DNA from: Alphaproteobacteria bacterium MarineAlpha3_Bin3
GTDB taxonomy: Bacteria > Pseudomonadota > Alphaproteobacteria > Rhodospirillales > Casp-alpha2
Length of the DNA stretch: 9,608 nt
Reading direction: 5' to 3'
Assembly (NCBI GenBank): GCA_002938075.1
Contig: PTLK01000060.1
Location: 1-9,608 of the forward strand
Position 1 is the stretch's first letter; each line of letters begins with the position of its first letter. Shown here piece by piece: positions 1 through 5,145 of this stretch. Both the position numbers and the translations under genes were made by a program. The notes below the pieces were generated by a model. It was not told the origin of the DNA and did no database searches. It saw only the letters and a list, made by a program, of their open reading frames with translations.

Positions 1-1
1 A

Positions 2-367
2 GCCGAGCTTGACGCGCAGCTTTTCATGATCGATCTCAATAACTCCAGCGCCATCGCCGAGATGGCCGATGATCAGACCGAAGGCATGTCGCGGAAGACC
101 TTATGGGCCTCGCTATATGGCACAAACCCCAAGTCAATCGGTGGCGGTCCGAATAAGAACACCTACGATTTCATCTTCAACGACACGGCAATGGGCCTGG
201 TCAAGGCGGCGACAATATTCCTGAACGGCAGGAAAGTAGTGCCGAACCCGGTGCTGCGTAGCGATTCGATATGGGACGCGGTGGCTCGTGACGTGTTGAA
301 GGCACGCGGGTTGTCGAGCCCAATCGGCTCGGTGAAGGAACTACCCGACTCGGCATATAAGAAATAG
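2..367 (+). CDS. NitT/TauT-type ABC transporter substrate-binding protein, C-terminal part
   Basis: The reading frame is open to the first base of the window, so only the last 121 residues are present and the true start lies outside. The visible part reads like the C-terminal lobe of a periplasmic binding protein of the NMT1/SsuA/NrtA type. It has a helix ending in SAIAEMADDQTEGMSRKTLWA, a mid-lobe stretch with YDFIFNDTAMG, and a terminal helix pair followed by a lysine-ended tail (SAYKK). No signal peptide can be judged because the N-terminus is missing. The role is inferred mainly from context: two permeases and two ATPases of the same importer family follow on the same strand. The ligand (nitrate, sulfonate, aromatic acid, amine or other) cannot be told from this fragment. 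A perfect hairpin follows 23 bases after the stop. Confidence 0.7.
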   Translation, partial: AELDAQLFMIDLNNSSAIAEMADDQTEGMSRKTLWASLYGTNPKSIGGGPNKNTYDFIFNDTAMGLVKAATIFLNGRKVVPNPVLRSDSIWDAVARDVLKARGLSSPIGSVKELPDSAYKK

Positions 368-390
368 ACTCGGGCGTTTTGAGTTGGACG

Positions 391-419
391 GCGAGCCTTG
401 GAGTTACTCCAAGGCTCGC
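391..419 (+). terminator. Perfect 13-bp hairpin after the binding-protein gene
   Basis: GCGAGCCTTGGAG (391-403) and CTCCAAGGCTCGC (407-419) are exact reverse complements around a TTA loop. The following bases are TTCCGCTC, so there is no real U-tract. It may be a weak or factor-dependent terminator, or a 3'-stabilising structure that keeps binding-protein mRNA more abundant than the downstream transporter mRNA. The structure is seen directly; the function is inferred. Confidence 0.6.
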
Positions 420-487
420 TTCCGCTCAAACGATTACTTCACTGAGATTAGCCCGTCCGTAATACCTTCAATGAACTGATGGAATCG

Positions 488-517
488 TTGCTATCCTTGG
501 GTCGGGCTTGGTATCTT
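488..517 (+). promoter_or_regulatory. Possible weak sigma-70 promoter for the permease-ATPase operon
   Basis: TTGCTA (488-493) and TATCTT (512-517) are separated by 18 bp and lie 41 bp upstream of the permease start at 558. Both hexamers deviate from consensus. If the hairpin at 391-419 does not stop transcription, the operon could instead be read from the promoter of the binding-protein gene. Confidence 0.2.
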
Positions 518-557
518 TTGCCTGCCTGCAGGTTAGCGTCATTTTAAAGTAGTCGTA

Positions 558-1448
558 ATGAACCCAAACAAGGCCACGAAGACTGAGTCACCTAGTTCCC
601 TGGAGCCGCCGACCGGGTTTTGGTTGTTTTTGTACCGGGCAAATAAAGGTGTCAGGACATCGACGCCTTATCTCATGTTCTTCGGCATCGCCTTGTGGTT
701 GGTTACTTATTACCTTTTTAACGAAGGCTGGAAGCTTCCCCTCTTTAATAAAATTCCGGGCCCCGTGGAGGTCATCACCGAATGGATCAGCCGCGATCCC
801 ATATTCGGCATGTCCTTGTTCACCGAAGCCTATCACACTAATATCTACGTTAGCTGCCAGCGCATCCTCATCGCCTTTTCCATCGCCACAAGCGTCGGCG
901 TGCCGCTTGGTCTTTTCATGGGGTGGTCAAAAACGTTCAGGGACTACACCTTTCCCATCCTCGAAACCCTGCGTCCGATCCCGATCCTGGCCTGGGTACC
1001 ACTGGCGATCATCATGTTCTCGGGCTTCGAAACCCCGATCATTTTCCTGGCGACGCTGGCGTCGTTGTTCGTGACCACGCTGAACACTTTGCTGGGGGTG
1101 GATTCGATCGATGAGTCCTATTTCCGCGCCGCCGGCTGCCTGGGGTCGAAGCCGCGTCACGTTTTTTGGCACGTGGTCCTGCCCGGCGCCATGCCTTTCA
1201 TTTTCACTGGCCTACAAATCAGCGTGGGGGTCGCCTGGTTTTCGCTGGTCGCCGCGGAAATGATTTCCGGTGACTTCGGGCTCGGCTACATGATCATGGA
1301 CTCGTACATGCAAAATAAATACGTCACCATGGTCATGGCCATGATCACATTGGGGTTCGTCGGCTGGCTGACATCGGCAATGGTACGTTTCGCTGGAGAC
1401 AGGATGATGCAGTGGCGTGTTAGAGCGCTGGCGTTGGAGGGGCGGTAA
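558..1448 (+). CDS. ABC transporter permease 1, NitT/TauT (SsuC/NrtB/TauC) type
   Basis: This 296-residue inner-membrane protein is a likely half of the translocation channel of an importer. Hydrophobic segments lie near residues 36-54, 99-121, 133-154, 158-180, 213-235 and 258-280, the usual six-helix core. The cytoplasmic EAA coupling loop is clear around residues 186-210, with FRAAGCLGS followed by the terminal LPG. The stretch ETLRPIPILAWVPLAI (136-151) is characteristic of this permease family. An N-terminal extension of about 30 polar residues precedes the first helix. The ATG at 558 has no strong Shine-Dalgarno sequence; AAAG near 546 is the best candidate. Its stop lies 2 bases before the start of the first ATPase, so the two are probably translationally coupled. 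It is related to, but clearly diverged from, the permease at 2341-3198, and the two probably form a heterodimer. Substrate is unknown. Confidence 0.85.
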   Translation: MNPNKATKTESPSSLEPPTGFWLFLYRANKGVRTSTPYLMFFGIALWLVTYYLFNEGWKLPLFNKIPGPVEVITEWISRDPIFGMSLFTEAYHTNIYVSCQRILIAFSIATSVGVPLGLFMGWSKTFRDYTFPILETLRPIPILAWVPLAIIMFSGFETPIIFLATLASLFVTTLNTLLGVDSIDESYFRAAGCLGSKPRHVFWHVVLPGAMPFIFTGLQISVGVAWFSLVAAEMISGDFGLGYMIMDSYMQNKYVTMVMAMITLGFVGWLTSAMVRFAGDRMMQWRVRALALEGR

Positions 1449-1450
1449 AA

Positions 1451-2290
1451 ATGCAGGCGGCAACTGCTACCAAGGGTGCGATTAGTATCCGCAACGTCAC
1501 TAAAATTTACGATCCCGAAGGGGTCAATGTCATGGCGGTGGACGACTGTTCGCTGGAAATCGCACCAGGCGAAGTGTGCATGATCGTCGGGCCGTCCGGC
1601 TGCGGAAAGACAACATTGTTGAATGCCATCGCCGGCTTCCATTCGATTACGTCGGGCGAGATCTACCTTGACGGTGAAATGCTGTGCGGCCCTGACAAGC
1701 CCATAGCGGACCAGGGCGCGGACCGCATGGTGGTGTTTCAGAACGGCGCCTTGTTCCCGTGGAAGACGCTGCTGGAAAACGTCGCCTATGGGCCGATCGT
1801 GCAAGGAATCATGGGCAAGAAGGAGGCCCGAGACAAGGCCCAGGACATTCTGGCCGAGGCGGGTCTGGCCGACTTCTCCATGAAGTTTCCCGGCGAGGTC
1901 TCCTCGGGAATGTCCCGGCGGGCCGAGATCGTGCGGGCGCTGATCAACGATCCTAAGGTGCTTCTGCTCGATGAGCCCTACCGCGCCATGGACGCTTTGA
2001 CGAAATCGATCATGCATGAGTCGCTTCTCGAGGTGTACGACCGCACCAAGGTCACGATCTTTTTCATCACCCATGACCTGGAGGAAGCTATTTTCCTTGG
2101 CGATCGGGTCGTCGTTATGACAACGCGGCCGGCCAAGACGAAGAAGATCGTCAATGTCGCCATCAAGCGGCCCAGGGACTACACCGTGTTGTCGTCGGAA
2201 GAGTTCCGTCTGCTGGTCGCGGAGGCCAAGGGCGCCGTCCACGAAGAAGCAATCAAGGCCTTCGAAGCAGGTGAACGCGAATTGGCGTAA
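1451..2290 (+). CDS. ABC transporter ATPase 1, NitT/TauT type, with degenerate signature motif
   Basis: This 279-residue nucleotide-binding protein energises import. Visible motifs in order are: Walker A GPSGCGKTT (47-55), Q-loop glutamine 97 in VVFQNGALFPW, the signature region at 150-155, Walker B LLLDEP (171-176) with catalytic Glu175, D-loop AMDA (179-182) and the switch histidine His208 in FFITHDLEEA. The signature reads VSSGMS where this family normally has LSGGMQ. The first glycine is thus a serine, and this was confirmed at codon level (GTC TCC TCG GGA ATG TCC, 1898-1915). A GGAGG at 1436-1440, 10 bases upstream of the ATG, supports the start. The gene follows permease 1 by 2 bases. 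With its intact histidine and Walker motifs it can still contribute the catalytic face of one ATP site. Its signature would serve the partner's site, which is also defective (see the gene at 3217). Confidence 0.88.
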   Translation: MQAATATKGAISIRNVTKIYDPEGVNVMAVDDCSLEIAPGEVCMIVGPSGCGKTTLLNAIAGFHSITSGEIYLDGEMLCGPDKPIADQGADRMVVFQNGALFPWKTLLENVAYGPIVQGIMGKKEARDKAQDILAEAGLADFSMKFPGEVSSGMSRRAEIVRALINDPKVLLLDEPYRAMDALTKSIMHESLLEVYDRTKVTIFFITHDLEEAIFLGDRVVVMTTRPAKTKKIVNVAIKRPRDYTVLSSEEFRLLVAEAKGAVHEEAIKAFEAGERELA

Positions 2291-2340
2291 CCGGGAATGA
2301 ATGGGCTTTGCCGGACCAAACAGGTAAGAGAAAGAAAAAA

Positions 2341-3198
2341 ATGTCGGAAGCAGTTCAAAGCGTGGATGCTACATCGAGACCCTTACGGCGGTCTGTCTTC
2401 CAGCAGATTATTAGCAACAAGACCGTCTGGCGCGGTGTTATAGCTATCATCGCCTTCGCCATGCTTTGGGAAATAGGAGCCCAGTTCAAGGCATGGTTCG
2501 GGATCGAGATCTGGTGGGTCGGAAAGGTGCCACCGCCCAGCGAGGTTTTCACGACGTGGTATTCCGTCGTGCAAAGGCCCGGGTATTGGGAGAGTTGGTA
2601 CCTCAGTTTCTTCCGGGTTTTCCTAGGCTTCATTATTGCCCAGATCATCGGTATTCCGTTCGGGCTCGCGCTGGCCGTCAACAGGTATTTCCGCGAAATT
2701 TTCTTCCCGCCGTTCGAGATCCTGCGACCGATCCCGCCCTTGGCCTGGGTTCCGGCATCCATCATTTTCTGGCCGACCACCGAGTTGTCAATCGCCTTCG
2801 TGACCTTCCTGGGCGCCTTTTTTACCATCGTCATCAACGTGCTTGGGGGGGCGCGTGCCATCGATATCCAGTATCTCCGCGCCGCCCAATCCATGGGAGC
2901 CAGCCAGTGGGACCTGTTCAGGCGGATCATTCTGCCCGGCACGCTGCCGTCCATTTTTACCGGCGCCGCCGTCGGCATGGGCATCACCTGGGAGGTGGTG
3001 CTGGCGGCCGAAATGATTTCAGGTGGTGGTCAGCAAGCGGGCGGTGGGCTCGGCTTTTTCATCTGGAGTTCGTACATGGGTGGTGCCATGGAGCAGGTCA
3101 TCGTTGGCATGATCTCGATCGGCATTGCCGGGTACCTCTCCAGCTCCCTTATTCGTTATCTGGGCACCGTCTCCATGCCTTGGCGGCGGTTATTCTAG
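2341..3198 (+). CDS. ABC transporter permease 2, NitT/TauT (SsuC/NrtB/TauC) type
   Basis: This 285-residue inner-membrane permease is the second of the cluster. Hydrophobic segments lie near residues 32-46, 91-113, 121-144, 147-169, 203-224 and 252-274. The EAA coupling loop spans about 176-200, with LRAAQSMGAS and the closing ILPG. The core motif EILRPIPPLAWVPASI (126-141) matches that of permease 1. Between the EAA loop and the last helix is a glycine-rich insertion, GGGQQAGGGLGFF (228-240), longer than the matching SGDFGLGYM of permease 1. I chose ATG 2341, preceded by a purine-rich stretch (AAGAGAAAGAAAAAA). An in-frame TTG at 2308 would add an 11-residue lysine-rich leader but has no better ribosome site. 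It starts 50 bases after ATPase 1, and ATPase 2 follows after 18. It most likely pairs with permease 1 in a heteromeric channel; a second independent transporter sharing the binding protein is the alternative. Confidence 0.85.
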   Translation: MSEAVQSVDATSRPLRRSVFQQIISNKTVWRGVIAIIAFAMLWEIGAQFKAWFGIEIWWVGKVPPPSEVFTTWYSVVQRPGYWESWYLSFFRVFLGFIIAQIIGIPFGLALAVNRYFREIFFPPFEILRPIPPLAWVPASIIFWPTTELSIAFVTFLGAFFTIVINVLGGARAIDIQYLRAAQSMGASQWDLFRRIILPGTLPSIFTGAAVGMGITWEVVLAAEMISGGGQQAGGGLGFFIWSSYMGGAMEQVIVGMISIGIAGYLSSSLIRYLGTVSMPWRRLF

Positions 3199-3216
3199 TT
3201 TGGGGCGACCTACACC

Positions 3217-4104
3217 ATGCAAAATACCGTGCACTCGAGAATGGATAAACCGACCAGCGTCACCAGGGACAGCGCGCCCGCGAGTGTCCACATAAACCGG
3301 GTATCCAAAGCCTATGGTGAGGAGTGGGAACGCCAGCAGGTCCTCGAAGACTTAAACCTGGAAATTTCGCCGGGGCAATTAACCGCCATCGTCGGCCCTT
3401 CCGGATGTGGAAAATCGACCATCGTCAATCTGGTGGCCGGGTTCGAGAAACCCGACAGCGGTACCATCACCATGAACGGCGAGGCGATCACCGGCCCCGG
3501 CATTGATAGGATGGTGGTGTTCCAAGAGACGGCGTTACTGCCGTGGTTGACCACTTATCGGAATGTTGTGTTCGGACCAAAGCTTCGCGGTGACATGGAC
3601 CCTCGAGAACTCGAGGCCGAGGCGAACCGAATTATAGATACTGTTGGGTTGAGTGAGTTCAAAGATAAATATCCTCTGCAACTTTCGGGCGGCATGCAGC
3701 GCCGCGCCGAACTGGCCCGCGCCATGATCAATCATCCGTTGCTGATGATCATGGACGAACCGTTCCGGGGACTCGACGCCATGACCCGCGAATTGATGCA
3801 GGAATTCTACCTGCACCTGTTTGAGGAGAGCCGGCGCACCAACATGTTCGTCACCTCGGAAATCGAAGAAGCGATCTTCTTGGCCGATCAGGTGGTGGTC
3901 CTGTCCAACCGGCCGGCGACGGTCCGTGAAATCATCGAAATCAAGTTGGAACGTCCCCGGAATTTCGAGATGCTGAGCACGTCGGAAGCCTACGATTACA
4001 AGCGCCAGGCCATGGAAATATTGCACGAAGAAGCGCTCAAGAGCTTCAAGCGGACCGGCGGCCAGGATGATTTCCTCGACGCCTACGCGAAGCGCGCCGA
4101 ATAG
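3217..4104 (+). CDS. ABC transporter ATPase 2, NitT/TauT type, lacking the switch (H-loop) histidine
   Basis: This is a 295-residue ATPase of the same importer family. Motifs are Walker A GPSGCGKST (60-68), Q-loop Gln103 in VVFQETALLPW, consensus signature LSGGMQRRAELARAM (156-170), Walker B LMIMDEP (176-182) with Glu181, and D-loop GLDA (185-188). The switch region reads FVTSEIEEAIFLAD: the invariant histidine and the aspartate of the usual THD are Ser214 and Glu215 (ACC TCG GAA, 3853-3861). All other catalytic residues are present and the frame is intact, so this is a specific change rather than decay. The C-terminus carries a helical tail of about 40 residues beyond the usual core. ATG 3217 follows a GGGG at 3202-3205; an in-frame ATG at 3241 would remove 8 residues and is a possible alternative. 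In a heterodimer with ATPase 1, its Walker face meets that subunit's altered signature. Confidence 0.88.
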   Translation: MQNTVHSRMDKPTSVTRDSAPASVHINRVSKAYGEEWERQQVLEDLNLEISPGQLTAIVGPSGCGKSTIVNLVAGFEKPDSGTITMNGEAITGPGIDRMVVFQETALLPWLTTYRNVVFGPKLRGDMDPRELEAEANRIIDTVGLSEFKDKYPLQLSGGMQRRAELARAMINHPLLMIMDEPFRGLDAMTRELMQEFYLHLFEESRRTNMFVTSEIEEAIFLADQVVVLSNRPATVREIIEIKLERPRNFEMLSTSEAYDYKRQAMEILHEEALKSFKRTGGQDDFLDAYAKRAE

Positions 4105-4145
4105 ACCCCGGCAAATTCACTATCCACAAAATTGGGAATGGCCGC

Positions 4146-4352
4146 ATGGAGTTTATGACGCTCCTGTTGCAGCGAAAGGTGATTATCACTCTCGCCGTCA
4201 TTGGCGCGCTCATCGCCACGGTGGGAAGCATCCTCATGCGCAAGAACACCTCGGTCAATCCCCGTGTCGCGCGCATCGTGCTTAGGACCGGCTATGCCCT
4301 TTCGTGGGGCAGCATCGCGACGTTCATCATTGCCGGCCTGCTCGGGTATTGA
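4146..4352 (+). CDS. Small two-helix membrane protein, function unknown
   Basis: This 68-residue protein has two hydrophobic helices at about residues 11-31 (KVIITLAVIGALIATVGSIL) and 48-67, joined by a short basic loop with Arg32, Lys33, Arg40, Arg43 and Arg47. By the positive-inside rule the loop faces the cytoplasm and both termini face outward. G/C dominates the third codon positions, as in the neighbours, which supports real coding. GGGA at 4135-4138 lies about 7 bases before the ATG. It starts 41 bases after ATPase 2 with no visible terminator between, so it may be the last gene of the transporter operon. It could equally belong with the membrane ABC-2 system that follows. I do not recognise the family. 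Confidence 0.6.
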   Translation: MEFMTLLLQRKVIITLAVIGALIATVGSILMRKNTSVNPRVARIVLRTGYALSWGSIATFIIAGLLGY

Positions 4353-4370
4353 CCCTTTCCATGGGCGGAA

Positions 4371-4401
4371 TTGACCGGGTTGGCAAGGCATCGGCTATAC
4401 T
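4371..4401 (+). promoter_or_regulatory. Promoter candidate giving a near-leaderless mRNA for the GldA-like gene
   Basis: TTGACC (4371-4376) and TATACT (4396-4401) are close to sigma-70 consensus, with a rather long 19-bp spacer. Transcription would begin near 4408, about three bases before the ATG at 4411. That fits the absence of any Shine-Dalgarno sequence there. It suggests that the two-gene GldA-GldFG operon has its own promoter. Confidence 0.4.
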
Positions 4402-4410
4402 CTCGTGGTC

Positions 4411-5145
4411 ATGATCGAAGCCAGAATTCTTTCGAAACGGTTCGGCGCCTTGATGGCCGTCGATGACGTTTCGTTTTCCATCGAGCCGGGAACTGTTGTC
4501 GGCTTTCTGGGCCCCAACGGCGCCGGCAAATCGACCACGCTTCGCCTTTTGACGGGATATCTGGCGCCCGACGGCGGAACGGCACGAATCTGCGGCTACG
4601 ACATTACGGCGGACCGCCGCCGGGCACAGGCCTGCCTGGGTTACCTTCCGGAAGCCGCAACGGGTTTTCCCCACCTGACGGTCCGCGAGTTTCTTTCCTT
4701 TTGCGGGGAAAGCCGCGGACTGAGGCGGAAATCGCTCGGGGCGGCGATTGAGCAAACCTGCGCCAGGATAGAACTGGGCCCGGCGCTCGACCGGCAAATG
4801 AGGATCTTATCCAAGGGTTGGCGGCAACGCGCCTGGCTGGCCCAGGCAATCTTGCTGGATCCGCCCGTGTTGATACTGGACGAACCCACCGACGGGCTTG
4901 ATCCCAACCAGAAGGACCGGGTGCGCGCTCTGATCCGCTCCATCGCACCCGAGAAAGCGATCATCCTGTCGACCCATATTCTTGAAGAGATCGAGGAAAT
5001 CTGCGACCGGGTGTTCATTATCGCGGGCGGCCGAATCATCGCTGACGACACGCCCGGAAATCTAGCCGACGCCAACGGTCGTCTTGGGAGTGCCTTCCGG
5101 CGGCTGACCGGGGGCGCGCCATCCGAAAGCGCGCGCCTGGGGTGA
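4411..5145 (+). CDS. GldA-like ABC-2 transporter ATPase
   Basis: This 244-residue ATPase belongs to the ABC-2/GldA branch and would power the membrane fusion protein encoded next. Motifs are Walker A GPNGAGKST (34-42), YLPE (78-81) where glutamate takes the Q-loop position as is common in this branch, signature LSKGWRQRAWLAQAIL (133-148), Walker B VLILDEP (153-159) with Glu158, D-loop GLDP (162-165) and switch His189 in STHILEE. All catalytic residues are present. I chose ATG 4411; an in-frame GTG at 4405 would add two residues. No ribosome site is visible, consistent with the near-leaderless promoter candidate at 4371-4401. The stop overlaps the GTG start of the next gene by four bases (GTGA), so the two are translationally coupled. 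In Bacteroidota GldA acts with GldF and GldG in gliding motility. Relatives in Proteobacteria have no settled function, so the gliding name should not be taken as a role. Confidence 0.85.
   Translation: MIEARILSKRFGALMAVDDVSFSIEPGTVVGFLGPNGAGKSTTLRLLTGYLAPDGGTARICGYDITADRRRAQACLGYLPEAATGFPHLTVREFLSFCGESRGLRRKSLGAAIEQTCARIELGPALDRQMRILSKGWRQRAWLAQAILLDPPVLILDEPTDGLDPNQKDRVRALIRSIAPEKAIILSTHILEEIEEICDRVFIIAGGRIIADDTPGNLADANGRLGSAFRRLTGGAPSESARLG

Noticed and set aside
525..532. CCTGCAGG palindrome upstream of permease 1
   Set aside because: An isolated 8-base palindrome is expected by chance, and no second copy or regulatory geometry was seen.
1286..2242. 318-residue - strand frame opposite ATPase 1
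   Set aside because: It lies fully antisense to a gene with intact ABC motifs. It shows no recognisable domain and has a His/Asp/Arg-rich mirror composition.
2308..2340. TTG 2308 as the start of permease 2
   Set aside because: It would add a short lysine-rich leader from a weak start codon without a better ribosome site. ATG 2341 after a purine-rich stretch is simpler.
2466..3248. 260-residue + strand frame overlapping permease 2
   Set aside because: It is an out-of-frame reading of permease 2. The permease has clear helices and the EAA loop, while this frame is Arg/His-rich and featureless.
4380..4397. Possible sigma-54 promoter (TTGGCA...)
   Set aside because: The -24-like half is present but the -12 element (TTGC) is missing. 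The overlapping sigma-70-type pair fits better.
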